Shown here piece after piece: positions 18,897-28,252 of a DNA stretch of 64,000 nucleotides. Below the pieces are notes generated by a model that was not told where the DNA came from, did no database searches, and saw only the letters and a list, made by a program, of their open reading frames with translations. The DNA comes from HGM04593 sp045634305 (lineage in GTDB: Bacteria > Bacteroidota > Bacteroidia > Bacteroidales > Bacteroidaceae), in assembly GCA_045634305.1 (NCBI GenBank), contig JAZQZZ010000030.1, positions 1 to 64,000 on the forward strand. Direction: 5' to 3'. The stretch's first letter is position 1; each line of letters opens with the position of its first letter. A program made the position numbers and the translations under genes.

Positions 18897-18938
18897 TTTC
18901 TAAAGTTTTAGATTTCTAAAACATTCGTTATATATTTG
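18897..18938 (+). promoter_or_regulatory. Promoter and putative BlaI-type operator of the BlaI/BlaR operon
   Basis: TATATTTG at 18931-18938 matches the -7 consensus. About 20 bases upstream a TTTTAG replaces the -33 TTTG, and exactly there stands an inverted repeat CTAAA-GT-TTTAG (18900-18911), followed by a further TTTCTAAAAC copy (18914-18922). A dyad over the -33 element just before a BlaI-family gene is a natural autoregulatory operator. This is inference; the site is unlike the classical TACA/TGTA operator. Confidence 0.45.
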
Positions 18939-18962
18939 CGCAAGAAAGAAAAAAATAACAGG

Positions 18963-19343
18963 ATGAAAAAATTCGATACACTTACAAAAGCCGAGATGCA
19001 GGTTATGAACGCACTTTGGGACATGTCCGAAGGTGGTTGCATACACGATATCATTGAAAAGTATCCAGAGCCCAAACCTGCCTACACCACAATATCAACA
19101 TTCCTCAAGATACTCCTGAACAAAGGATTCGTGGATTACCGCAAGCTCAGTGGCAAGACCCACACCTACTACCCTCTCATCAGTCGCGAGGCCTACACAA
19201 GCCAGGTGATGAAGGATGTGAAAGACTCGTTCTTCGGTGGTTCAGGCTCGTCAATGGTAAAATTTTTTGCACAGAACGAGAAACTGAGCGAGAACGACAT
19301 CAAGGAATTGTTGGAAATAATACAAGGAAACGAAAACAAGTAA
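18963..19343 (+). CDS. BlaI/MecI/CopY-family transcriptional repressor
   Basis: A 126-residue winged-helix regulator: LTKAEMQVMNALWDMSEGG starts the DNA-binding domain, PKPAYTTISTFLKILLNKGF is the recognition region, and the C-terminal helices dimerise. The start at MKKFDT (18963) is preferred to 18936, which adds a basic stretch with no family match and lies at the -7 element. It overlaps the next gene by one base (TAATG) and probably forms an operon with a BlaR1-type protease that would inactivate it. Confidence 0.9.
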   Translation: MKKFDTLTKAEMQVMNALWDMSEGGCIHDIIEKYPEPKPAYTTISTFLKILLNKGFVDYRKLSGKTHTYYPLISREAYTSQVMKDVKDSFFGGSGSSMVKFFAQNEKLSENDIKELLEIIQGNENK

Positions 19344-20491
19344 TGAGAACAACGAATTACAAATTCACCACCATCTTCTTCTTTCTTTTTGCAGCATTGA
19401 CAGCCAACGCACAAGAGATAACAGTTACAAACAGAGAAGGAACAATAGAAACCACTCTTGGTAACACAAAAGGAATATATTCCGACGGGCTCGACTTCAA
19501 CGAGTTTTTCACCGGCACCACATGCACTGCAGAGCTGAAGGCAAACAAAGAGGGAGAAGCCACAAGAATCAATATCACAAAGTGCAGACCATCCACATTG
19601 GGGAACAGCGACGAGAAATCCTTTAACTGCGCAAAAAAGCTACTGAAAGAGAGCTGCAAGAACATCATCGCCGATAAAAAATGGAACTGCGGCAAGAACA
19701 GTTGCCATATAATTTACAAAGCCGGCAAAACGCAAAAGGCAGAAAAGCCGAAGATCAGTAAAGAGATTCAATCAATAATCAACGCGCACATTACAGACGA
19801 GAAAAGGAGAGAGATTTATGGTATAAACGGCAGCGCGTTCATAAATGCGAAAATAAACCACGAAGGTAAAATATACGATACCGGATACATTGGCTGCATA
19901 ATTTGGAATACAAGGTGGCAGACTGCCCGTCGCAGCGACATAAACAGCTTGCACATTGCTGTAAGGTCAAGTTCCATTACAAGCATCAGACTGCGCCCCG
20001 ACTATTCAAGCACAGAATACAAAACTGTGGAGAATGCAAGAAAACTCCTGAAGAGCACAGCCAAAAGCATCGGAAAGGAGTTGAAAGGTAAATATTTTCC
20101 CACAGCATCGAAGGGGAATATATGCATTGAGGTAAACATAAACGGATACGATATTGACATTGAGCAAAGCGATCCGGAGTACCCCGACGGTTATAAGGCT
20201 CTAAAGAACATATATGTCGAAGAGTTGAAGAATGACAGGACTATTTCACGCAACAACATAAAAGGACACATAGACATCTATCTGAAGATTAAAAAGAGCG
20301 GTAAAGCCATATTCTACTCTGCCAACCCGGAAATCTCAAGCACTAACGGCAAAAACAGCGAAAGGAAAATCCAACAAAAGATTATAGACTGTTTGAAAAA
20401 GACAACAAAAAAGATGCCACGCTGGACGCCGGCAACATTCGACGGCAAGGAGATTGAAAAAATTGCCCGCATGCGCATTGAATTGAATTGA
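19343..20491 (+). CDS. Secreted protein with tandem TonB-C-like domains
   Basis: The 382-residue product has a signal peptide (ALTANAQ). The mature part contains repeated modules resembling TonB C-terminal domains: the final one ends PRWTPATFDGKEIEKIARMR, the W-x-PA-x-x-x-GK pattern of that family, and earlier stretches repeat the strand-helix-strand layout (TAELKANKEGEATRINITKC, GSAFINAKINHEGKIYDTGY). Starting directly on the stop of the BlaI gene, it is translationally coupled. Similar modules occur at the end of the following BlaR1 protein, so both may sense or transmit an envelope signal. Function unknown. Confidence 0.65.
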   Translation: MRTTNYKFTTIFFFLFAALTANAQEITVTNREGTIETTLGNTKGIYSDGLDFNEFFTGTTCTAELKANKEGEATRINITKCRPSTLGNSDEKSFNCAKKLLKESCKNIIADKKWNCGKNSCHIIYKAGKTQKAEKPKISKEIQSIINAHITDEKRREIYGINGSAFINAKINHEGKIYDTGYIGCIIWNTRWQTARRSDINSLHIAVRSSSITSIRLRPDYSSTEYKTVENARKLLKSTAKSIGKELKGKYFPTASKGNICIEVNINGYDIDIEQSDPEYPDGYKALKNIYVEELKNDRTISRNNIKGHIDIYLKIKKSGKAIFYSANPEISSTNGKNSERKIQQKIIDCLKKTTKKMPRWTPATFDGKEIEKIARMRIELN

Positions 20492-20576
20492 TGACATATG
20501 ATAATGACATTGCAGTCCTGTCATTATGAACGGAATAAAATGGAGTGAAGAATCTAATAGAATCAAATATCAAGCT

Positions 20577-22037
20577 ATGACAGCCATACTAACCTACATA
20601 CTGAAATGGGCACTTGGCCTGGCGGTACTATACCTGCCGTTCGCGCTGCTGCTGCTGCGCAAGGAGACGTTCGCCACGCTCAACCGCAGGCTCTTGCTAT
20701 GCATAATCATAGCCTCGGCACTGTTGCCATGCATCATTGTAAGCTACCCGGTTGAAATAGAGCTTCCGTCACAGCCCTATGCAACAGTCACGGTAAATGA
20801 CACCGCAACCTCATACAGCGCACAGCCCATTGCCACCACTGCAGGTATAAAGGGAATCATAACCCCACGCAACATATTCATATCATACAGTGTGGGAGTG
20901 ATTGTAAGCGCACTGCTTTTTACAACAAGCCTCATCAGGGCAATGCGCCGTGTAAGACGCGGAGCAATATGGGTCGACAGGCAAAAAAGAATGAGAATAT
21001 ACTGCCATGCAGGCAGCACAGCACCGTTCAGTCTTTTCCGCAATGTAGTAATCTCACAAAGCGACTATGACGAGTGTGGCAAGGAGATTCTGTTGCACGA
21101 GGAGGGACACATCATGAGCGGCCACTCATACGACATGCTCCTCATCAGCATTGTAAAAGCCCTGCAATGGTTCAACCCGTTCATCTACCTGTTGGCAAAT
21201 GACATCAAGGAGATTCATGAATACGAGGCCGACAGATATGTACTGCAACACAACGGCAACACACAAGCCTATCAGATGCTCATACTCAAGAAAGCCGTCG
21301 GCAACAGCCTTATTCCATTGGCAAACAGCTTCAGCCAAAGCCATGTGCGCAAACGAATAAAAATGATGTCACGAAAGCAGAGCAGCAGCGGCAAGCGCTG
21401 CAAATGGCTCTACCTCCTACCTGTAACGGTTGCCTACATCGGAGCATTTGCACAACCCGAATACATATACATAACTGTCCCCAAAGCCGCAGAACAGGGA
21501 ACTACCCAACCGCAACAACCGATAGAGAGTGAGGAAACAGCGGCGCAACCAACCATTTGCTTGCCTGCAACAGGCAAAGCAACCATTGCATACAGCAACA
21601 CAGCACCCAAACGGTTGCCAAAGGAGATTGCCAAAATTGAACTGCCCATAATTGAAGAGGAACAACTGTTCACCGACAGCTATTGCGAATACATTGACCT
21701 CGAGAATTCCCCAGCCGCAGAAGCACTGCGTGCAAGCGGAATAAGGAAATGTGACATCAAGGTGAACTTTACCACCGGCAAGGACGGCAAGCCCGGCAAC
21801 ATGAGCATAGCAAGCTGCAACGTTTCTACAACCGGCAACATCACCCCGGCTGACATTGAGCAGATAAAGGCAACAGCTACTGCCGCAAGCATAGAGTACA
21901 TTGCCGGCAAGCAATGGTACGCAGAGAAAAAGACACGATACAATGCACATATAATATACCACTACGGCCAATCAATGGAGATTACAGGCAACAACAGCAA
22001 CCTGCCGCTGATGGCCGGCGCTACAGCAATTAAATAA
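20577..22037 (+). CDS. BlaR1-type M56 metallopeptidase sensor
   Basis: A 486-residue membrane protease. Three or four N-terminal transmembrane segments surround a cytoplasmic zinc-protease domain with LLHEEGHIMSGHS (HExxH at about 174-178) and the third ligand in HEYEADRYVL. Another TM helix (LYLLPVTVAYIGAFA) leads to a periplasmic C-terminus with a TonB-C-like domain (about 385-465) in place of the penicillin-binding sensor of classical BlaR1. The start at 20577 puts the first TM at the N-terminus; 20526 is possible. It is expected to cleave the BlaI repressor upstream when its periplasmic domain detects a signal. Confidence 0.88.
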   Translation: MTAILTYILKWALGLAVLYLPFALLLLRKETFATLNRRLLLCIIIASALLPCIIVSYPVEIELPSQPYATVTVNDTATSYSAQPIATTAGIKGIITPRNIFISYSVGVIVSALLFTTSLIRAMRRVRRGAIWVDRQKRMRIYCHAGSTAPFSLFRNVVISQSDYDECGKEILLHEEGHIMSGHSYDMLLISIVKALQWFNPFIYLLANDIKEIHEYEADRYVLQHNGNTQAYQMLILKKAVGNSLIPLANSFSQSHVRKRIKMMSRKQSSSGKRCKWLYLLPVTVAYIGAFAQPEYIYITVPKAAEQGTTQPQQPIESEETAAQPTICLPATGKATIAYSNTAPKRLPKEIAKIELPIIEEEQLFTDSYCEYIDLENSPAAEALRASGIRKCDIKVNFTTGKDGKPGNMSIASCNVSTTGNITPADIEQIKATATAASIEYIAGKQWYAEKKTRYNAHIIYHYGQSMEITGNNSNLPLMAGATAIK

Positions 22038-22109
22038 GCGAAAATGTGAAAACGGAAAACGGAAAGCTGCGAATAAGCAAGAGCAGAGGAAATGTTCACT
22101 TTCACACAC

Positions 22110-22187
22110 TTCTGTCATTTCGACGACCGCAGGAAGGAGAAATCTCTGAAAGTTTTTGAGATTCCTCATATACATTCGGAATGAACA
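22110..22187. repeat. Dispersed inverted-repeat element (TGTCATTTCGAC type)
   Basis: The sequence runs from TGTCATTTCGACGACCG, through GGAGAAATCTC and GAGATTCCTC, to TCGGAATGAAC. It is an imperfect palindrome whose arms (TTCATTCCGA-like and GAGAAATCTC) pair across a short centre. Elements beginning TGTCATTTCGAC and containing GGAGAAATCTC are, from general knowledge, common intergenic repeats in Bacteroidetes genomes. It separates the BlaR1 gene from the 1305-residue gene. Confidence 0.6.
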
Positions 22188-22220
22188 CATAATATACAAC
22201 ACTATACAAATCCCCCCCTT

Positions 22221-25200
22221 ATGAAACGTACAACCATAATACTATTACTGCTCACTGCACTGCTGCAAGGCACCCTTGCACAGACAGCCGGCAATGGCGA
22301 GGCACCACGCAACAGCCTCGACAACATAATCATACGCAGCGCCATCAAGCAGAGCCTCTTCCCCGAGGAGCGCGTATACCTGCACTTCGACAACACCGCC
22401 TACTATCTTGGCGAAAGCATCTGGTTCAAGGCATATGTTATGAGCGGTGTCGACAACGAACCGACCACGATAAGCCGCGTACTGTATGTCGAACTGGTAT
22501 CGCCCGAGGGCTACGTTGTAAAGACAAACAAATACAGGATTGAGGGCGACGGCAGCTGCCATGGCTCGTTCGAGCTGACACCGCTGTTGCTGTCGGGATA
22601 TTATGAGGTGCGTGCCTACACACGCTACATGCTCAACCGCGGTAAGGATGCCATCTTCAGCCGTGTGTTCCCAATCTTCGACAAGGTCAATGCCGACAAT
22701 TGGGATTTCAAGAATATGCTCGACCGCCGCAGAGGATTTCTTGCAGACATTGAGGAGAACGACAGCCTAACCGGCCTCGACCGCAAAGTAGAATGGGTGA
22801 ACAGCGAACTGCCACCGTGTGACCTGCGTTTCTACCCCGAGGGCGGCCACCTTGTAAATGGCATTGAAAGCACCGTTGCATACGAAGTATTCGGTAACGA
22901 CGGCATAAACAGCGAGCAGAGCATCACCATCACTGCCGACGGCAAGCCATTGTTCACCGCCACCCCCAAGCATTTGGGCAAGGGCACATTCACCATCACC
23001 CCACACAAAGATATAAAGTACAGGGCTATACTCAAACAGGGCAAGAAAGAGAAAAAGTTCGACCTGCCCGATGTCCAGAACGAGGGCGCAACAATCAATG
23101 TTATCGAGGAGAATGGCACATACTACATAACCACCCGTAACAACCTTGACGGAACAACGGAGATGGGTTGCGCCATCGTGCACCGCGGTAAAGTATTCTT
23201 CTACGAGCGGTTCCTCTCTACCGACACCTGCATGCTCTTTGCCATAGACAGCAAGACGCTCGACGAGGGAGTGAACCGCGTGATACTCTTTGTAAACGAC
23301 AGCATACCGCTTGCCGAGCGCCAGTTCTTTGTCACACATACCGAGCCGCAGGAAAGCGACAATGCAACAGCCAAACTGCTTGTGACAAGCGACGGCGAGG
23401 AGATTGAGGATTTGAACATTGCACCGCACGGCAAGATAACACTCGACATTGAGCGCGAGGACGGAAAGCCCATCAGCGGCGGTACATTCTCGCTCTCAGT
23501 GAGCGATGCCGACTACCGCCAGGAGACATCATACACCTACAATCTTTATACATATATGCTGCTGGGTTCCGAACTCAAGGGCTACATCCCCAATGCTGCA
23601 CGCTACTTTGACCCTGCGAACAAAAACCGTGCCCATGAGCTCGACCTTGTGATGCTCACCCATGGCTGGACATCATATGACTGGAGCAAGTTAAGCCGCC
23701 GCGAAGCCAAGCTTGAGCAGCCCATTGAGCGCGGCATAACCATCAAGGGACGCTTTGTAAAGAAACGCCCCGACAAGCGCTTCGGCAAGCTCGACAAAAT
23801 TGTTGTCACCAACAAACCCGGAGCAAACATCAAGTTCGACATAACATACAACGACAGCCTGCTAACGAAATACAATTTCAACACCGATGCCAACGGCGAG
23901 TTCCGCATACAAACGCGCGACTTCACCGGCAAGCGTGTTGCAAAACTCATGGGGCCACGCACATCATACGACAGCAGCGACAGCATCTTCGCTTTTGCTC
24001 TCGACCGTTACTTCTCGCCCGAGATGCGCCTCTACCACTATTGGGAGCGCAACACAGGCCTGCCCACCACACAGGAGGGATTGACAGCCGAAAGGGACAG
24101 CCTCATCAAAGTGCGCCCATTCGAGTACCTCATCTCGCAGGTGGAGGTTGTGTCGAAGAAGAAACGCGAAGCCAACTACCGCCCACCACGAAGCGAAATG
24201 CGCTTCGATTTCCTCGACGAATGGGAGTATGCCCAGGATGTTACCTACCTTTGCAACGAGAAATCGGCCTACTATGGCGGCAATGAATGGCAATATGATT
24301 TCACCGGCACCGGCGACTTCAACAACTATGCACCCACTGCAACCATTGAAGGTGGAGAGACTCTTTCGACACTGGACCGTGCCGTAATGGCAGGCAATGG
24401 CATATACAGCAATCAATTCAACGGATTCAAGCGTGAGATGGGTAGCGGATTCAGCATTGACAACGACGGTCAATACCGCATAAATGACCCGGCATTCCAC
24501 AACACACTCACCGCGGCCGACATTCTGCGCAGTGCATTCTGGCGCCACAACCTCAATTGGTGCTACTGGATACAGTCAATGGTCATCGACGGCGAATACA
24601 GTTCGCTGAACACCCCCACACCCGACAGAGAGTATCTCGAAGGCGTTGAGCCACGCAAGATGATGAACTTCAAGGAGATTGTCATCCGCTCCGACGAGAA
24701 CTCCCGTAAACTGTTCGGTGGAGGAAGACGCATACTCAAGGCAACAAACAAGAATAAAGGTAACATCGACTACAGAAGCTACTACGAAGGATTCTATGGA
24801 CAGATGGGCATAAGTGCAAGAAACGGCAACATTGATGATGCCCCCGATGCAGCCATACTCCACGACCGCATAAAATCACTATCGCATGATGCCATCCCCA
24901 ACTACGTAGCCTGCTTCATCCCGAATACTCAAGAGGATGAACAGAAAGGACTTATACCCGAATATACCCAACGCGGCACCACACGCTACACAATGGTATA
25001 TGGATACACCGATAGCAAGCAGTTCTACTCACCCGACTACAGCACCGTCAAGCCCGATGCCACCACTGCCGACTACCGCCGCACACTGCTGTGGTCACCC
25101 GACATCACAGCAAAGAACGGCCGCCTCACCGTCGAACTCTACAACAGCACATCGGCAAAAAGAATAGCTGTCGATGTCGAGGGATATGCCGGCGGCACAT

Positions 25201-26138
25201 TCTACAGCAGCAGCGACATTGCAACACGCGGCGCCGACAAGAACGATACCGGCATTGACCACCTCACTATGCCCGAGACACCTATTGTGGGCATACACAA
25301 CATTGACATCCTCGCCTTCTGTTTCAAGAAAACCGAGGAAGGCCGCAGTTTCTTCAAGCACCACATGTACGACGAGGCATTCACCTGCTTCAACGAAGCA
25401 TCGGCACTTGGCTACCCAGATGCCATTTACAACAGCGCCGTGTGCTACATGAACGGCTACGGTGTTGAGTGCGACACCATCGAAGGCTTCAGGCGATTCC
25501 GCCGTGCCGCCAACACCGGGCACGACAGAGCACTCTACAACCTTGCCACCTGCTACCGCATGGGTATTGGCACCGTGCAGAACGACAGTCTCGCATTCAT
25601 CTGTTACGACAGAGCCGGCCAAGCCGGATATGCCAAGGCACTCACCACCCTTGCCGACAGTTACCTCATAGGACGCGGCACAGCACAGGACAGCACAATG
25701 GCCTACGAATACTATAGCCGTGCAGCAGCAAAGAACGAGCCGCGCGCCCTCTACATCATTGCCGAAAAGGTTGCACAGGCCGACTCCCTGCTGTTGCTAA
25801 GCAAGAAAGAGCTACGCAAGCAAAGCACCATAGGCTATTACCAGAAAGCCGCCAAACTCGGCAACACCGATGCACAGTACAGACTTGCACAGTTCTATGA
25901 AGATGGCTACTATGTAAAGAAGAGCAAGAAACGCGCCTTCAACTGGTACCTGCATGCCGCCAATGCCGGACACCCCGAGGCCGCCGAAAAGGTTGCCCGC
26001 ATGTACGAAAAAGGCAAAGGCACAAAGCGCGACGACCAAAAAGCCGCCGCCTGGTACCGCGTAGCGATGGAACACGGCAGCCAAACAGCAAAGGAAAAGA
26101 TTGATTGGTACAACATGTTCAGGTTCTTTAGTGAGTAA
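22221..26138 (+). CDS. Giant secreted MG2-like protein with C-terminal Sel1 repeats
   Basis: The 1305-residue product has a signal peptide (QGTLAQ). Residues 50-150 look like an alpha-2-macroglobulin MG2-type domain (ERVYLHFDNTAYYLGESIWF), followed by further beta-rich modules. The middle (about 480-1040) resembles the large Bacteroidetes plug/macroglobulin-like surface proteins. From about 1055 to 1295 there are about six Sel1-like repeats (for example YNSAVCYMNGYGVE, YNLATCYRMGIGTV, YRLAQFYEDGYYV, EKVARMYEKGKGTKRDD). Joining Sel1 repeats to such a protein looks unusual. It lies 180 bases after the BlaR1 gene on the same strand, beyond a repeat element, and may be a target of that system. 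Confidence 0.7.
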   Translation: MKRTTIILLLLTALLQGTLAQTAGNGEAPRNSLDNIIIRSAIKQSLFPEERVYLHFDNTAYYLGESIWFKAYVMSGVDNEPTTISRVLYVELVSPEGYVVKTNKYRIEGDGSCHGSFELTPLLLSGYYEVRAYTRYMLNRGKDAIFSRVFPIFDKVNADNWDFKNMLDRRRGFLADIEENDSLTGLDRKVEWVNSELPPCDLRFYPEGGHLVNGIESTVAYEVFGNDGINSEQSITITADGKPLFTATPKHLGKGTFTITPHKDIKYRAILKQGKKEKKFDLPDVQNEGATINVIEENGTYYITTRNNLDGTTEMGCAIVHRGKVFFYERFLSTDTCMLFAIDSKTLDEGVNRVILFVNDSIPLAERQFFVTHTEPQESDNATAKLLVTSDGEEIEDLNIAPHGKITLDIEREDGKPISGGTFSLSVSDADYRQETSYTYNLYTYMLLGSELKGYIPNAARYFDPANKNRAHELDLVMLTHGWTSYDWSKLSRREAKLEQPIERGITIKGRFVKKRPDKRFGKLDKIVVTNKPGANIKFDITYNDSLLTKYNFNTDANGEFRIQTRDFTGKRVAKLMGPRTSYDSSDSIFAFALDRYFSPEMRLYHYWERNTGLPTTQEGLTAERDSLIKVRPFEYLISQVEVVSKKKREANYRPPRSEMRFDFLDEWEYAQDVTYLCNEKSAYYGGNEWQYDFTGTGDFNNYAPTATIEGGETLSTLDRAVMAGNGIYSNQFNGFKREMGSGFSIDNDGQYRINDPAFHNTLTAADILRSAFWRHNLNWCYWIQSMVIDGEYSSLNTPTPDREYLEGVEPRKMMNFKEIVIRSDENSRKLFGGGRRILKATNKNKGNIDYRSYYEGFYGQMGISARNGNIDDAPDAAILHDRIKSLSHDAIPNYVACFIPNTQEDEQKGLIPEYTQRGTTRYTMVYGYTDSKQFYSPDYSTVKPDATTADYRRTLLWSPDITAKNGRLTVELYNSTSAKRIAVDVEGYAGGTFYSSSDIATRGADKNDTGIDHLTMPETPIVGIHNIDILAFCFKKTEEGRSFFKHHMYDEAFTCFNEASALGYPDAIYNSAVCYMNGYGVECDTIEGFRRFRRAANTGHDRALYNLATCYRMGIGTVQNDSLAFICYDRAGQAGYAKALTTLADSYLIGRGTAQDSTMAYEYYSRAAAKNEPRALYIIAEKVAQADSLLLLSKKELRKQSTIGYYQKAAKLGNTDAQYRLAQFYEDGYYVKKSKKRAFNWYLHAANAGHPEAAEKVARMYEKGKGTKRDDQKAAAWYRVAMEHGSQTAKEKIDWYNMFRFFSE

Positions 26139-26221
26139 CAAATATAAATTTCAAGAGATAATTATTTATGAGAAAATAGTGTATTTTTGAAAATCATTGA
26201 AAAACTTCACATTAACTAATT

Positions 26222-26968
26222 ATGAATAAACTAAACATTATCGCATTATTGACAATATTCTCTTTGTCGTGTTTGAATTCATCGGCACAGTTTGACTCCA
26301 AGGATTGGGATAAGCAGAAAGAACTGACCGAATTCCGCAACAGTCATAAACCTAAAGGTGTCAGCAGGGGCTTTATGAGACTGTATAAAAAGGAATATGG
26401 CTTGAGTAAGGCAAAATTGCCTTTCAACTCTTTTACAAGCATTTATCCAGGGTATGAATCTATTCTACTGCACAGAAATGACTATATAGGAACTATGAGC
26501 AACCCTATTGCTATGCTCTCATCGGACAGCGATTGTATCGTCTACATTCCGGTTATTAGCAGGTATGACGATGCTTGGTTGAATAATAATATTTCAGACG
26601 TCAAGGAATTAGTTGCGGTGGATGTCGTGTGCAATAGGGATGATATAAACTATTGGCAAGTAAAGATTTCCGGGGACGATATCAACAGAATAATTGATGA
26701 GAATGTAACGGTGTACGAAGATGACTCACACACCGCACAATGTGGAGCCGATGTAATGCTGCTATGCAAATTCCCCTACAGAGAAAAAATCTGCACTTAT
26801 GGTAAGGGGGGATATATCTCCATTCACGAGGAGTACCCCCATTACTATACACTTGATATTTACAAGGAGGGCCACAAGCCCATAAAAATGCATTTGTTTG
26901 TTAACGACAAGGGCTCTGACAAAATAGACAGCTACCTGTCGGATATATGTGGCTCTTTGAAGTTTTAG
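26222..26968 (+). CDS. Secreted protein of unknown function
   Basis: The 248-residue product has a signal peptide (LNSSAQ; a Cys at 17 could be a lipobox variant but is followed too soon by NSSAQ to decide). No family is recognised. It is AT-richer and uses less strict codons than the genes on either side, and the 5' region is very AT-rich, which may point to later acquisition. It is followed by a strong bidirectional terminator. Confidence 0.6.
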   Translation: MNKLNIIALLTIFSLSCLNSSAQFDSKDWDKQKELTEFRNSHKPKGVSRGFMRLYKKEYGLSKAKLPFNSFTSIYPGYESILLHRNDYIGTMSNPIAMLSSDSDCIVYIPVISRYDDAWLNNNISDVKELVAVDVVCNRDDINYWQVKISGDDINRIIDENVTVYEDDSHTAQCGADVMLLCKFPYREKICTYGKGGYISIHEEYPHYYTLDIYKEGHKPIKMHLFVNDKGSDKIDSYLSDICGSLKF

Positions 26969-27005
26969 ACAAACTCAAGAGTGTGAACATACAAGAAATG
27001 TTTAT

Positions 27006-27033
27006 AAAAAGGTTGTACGCGTACAACCTTTTT
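27006..27033. terminator. Perfect palindromic terminator
   Basis: AAAAAGGTTGTACGC and its complement form an uninterrupted 28-base palindrome with A and T tracts at the ends, so it can stop transcription in both directions. Confidence 0.8.
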
Positions 27034-27205
27034 ATTGTTAATACAAACAGAAAGAAGAAATTGGATATAGTAAAAATTGAACGGATGTTCTTTTCACCGT
27101 CATTGTTTCAATTCTCTTTGTAACATAAATTTAACACTCCTGCAATGAACACTAAATTAAAATTCGCGTTATTTGCTGAAGGAACAACAATAAAAAAGAA
27201 CATTC

Positions 27206-28183
27206 ATGAAAGCAACAGGATTCATTGCAGCGGCATTGCTGCTTTTCTCGGGCATAGGCGCTCATGCGCAGGAGGTAGAAAATGAGCCAAAGGGCAAGGC
27301 CATAGTACAGATATACACAAACTTCCACAGCGGGTTCGGTGTGGTGAATGACGACCGCGGTTTTGAGTTGGACCGCAGTTATCTGGGTTATGAATACGAC
27401 TTTGGCAAAGGTGTGAGCGTGAAGGGAGTCCTTGACATTGGACAGTCGAGCAGCGTCAACGACTACAACCACATTGCTTATATAAAGAATGCTCTTGTAA
27501 AATGGAATGTCGGGAACTTTACCCTGCAGGGCGGTATGATTGGAATGACACAGTTCAGCTACCAGGAGAAGTTCTGGGGCTACCGCTATATCTACAAGTC
27601 GTTCCAGGACCAGTACAAGTTCGGCAGCAGCGCCGACCTAGGTATCTCGGCATCATACAGCTTTGCGCCATGGATTGAGGCCGATGTTGTCATTGCCAAC
27701 GGCGAGGGTTACAAGGTTGTTCAGGTAGATGACGGACTGCTCTACGGCCTTGGCACCACCATCAAGCCATTCAAGGGAATGTCACTGCGTCTCTATGCAG
27801 GCCTCAACGAAGGCACAAAGGGAGAAAAGGACATCATCAACTATGCAATGTTTGCCGGCTACAAGCACAAATACTTCTCGCTTGGTGTGGAGTACAACAT
27901 CATGCGCAACAACCGCCGTGTCGAGGGGCACAACCTTTACGGGTTCTCGATGTATGCAACAGGCACCATCAACAGCTGGCTCGACCTCTATGCCCGCGCC
28001 GACGGACTGATGTCGAGCGACGATTGGAACAAGGAGAAGGACGATGTTGCCATCATAGCCGGCGCACAATTCAAGCTTGGCAAATATGTTAAGATTGCGC
28101 CCAACTTCAGGATGAGCATTCCAAGCGCCGAGGGACAACAGAACAGGTACTACGGCTACATAAGCTGCAGCTTTGGCATGTAA
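27206..28183 (+). CDS. Outer-membrane porin-like protein
   Basis: A 325-residue protein with a signal peptide (GIGAHAQ), then amphipathic strands throughout (FELDRSYLGYEYDFGKGVSV, AIVQIYTNFHSGF) and a C-terminus YISCSFGM typical of a barrel edge strand. It looks like the 'porin' or OprO-like proteins of Bacteroidetes, smaller than the one at 8442. Single gene with a terminator. The 26969-27205 gap holds only the preceding terminator and AT-rich sequence. Confidence 0.7.
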   Translation: MKATGFIAAALLLFSGIGAHAQEVENEPKGKAIVQIYTNFHSGFGVVNDDRGFELDRSYLGYEYDFGKGVSVKGVLDIGQSSSVNDYNHIAYIKNALVKWNVGNFTLQGGMIGMTQFSYQEKFWGYRYIYKSFQDQYKFGSSADLGISASYSFAPWIEADVVIANGEGYKVVQVDDGLLYGLGTTIKPFKGMSLRLYAGLNEGTKGEKDIINYAMFAGYKHKYFSLGVEYNIMRNNRRVEGHNLYGFSMYATGTINSWLDLYARADGLMSSDDWNKEKDDVAIIAGAQFKLGKYVKIAPNFRMSIPSAEGQQNRYYGYISCSFGM

Positions 28184-28194
28184 AACAAAAAGGC

Positions 28195-28228
28195 AAACGC
28201 GCTATCCTTGATTGAGGACAGCGCGTTT
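28195..28228. terminator. Terminator between convergent porin and acetyltransferase genes
   Basis: Stem AAACGCGCTATCCT / AGGACAGCGCGTTT (14 positions, one mismatch) with a six-base loop; A/T tracts on both sides. Confidence 0.8.
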
Positions 28229-28252
28229 ATATCTGAATGGAATCAAACTTCA

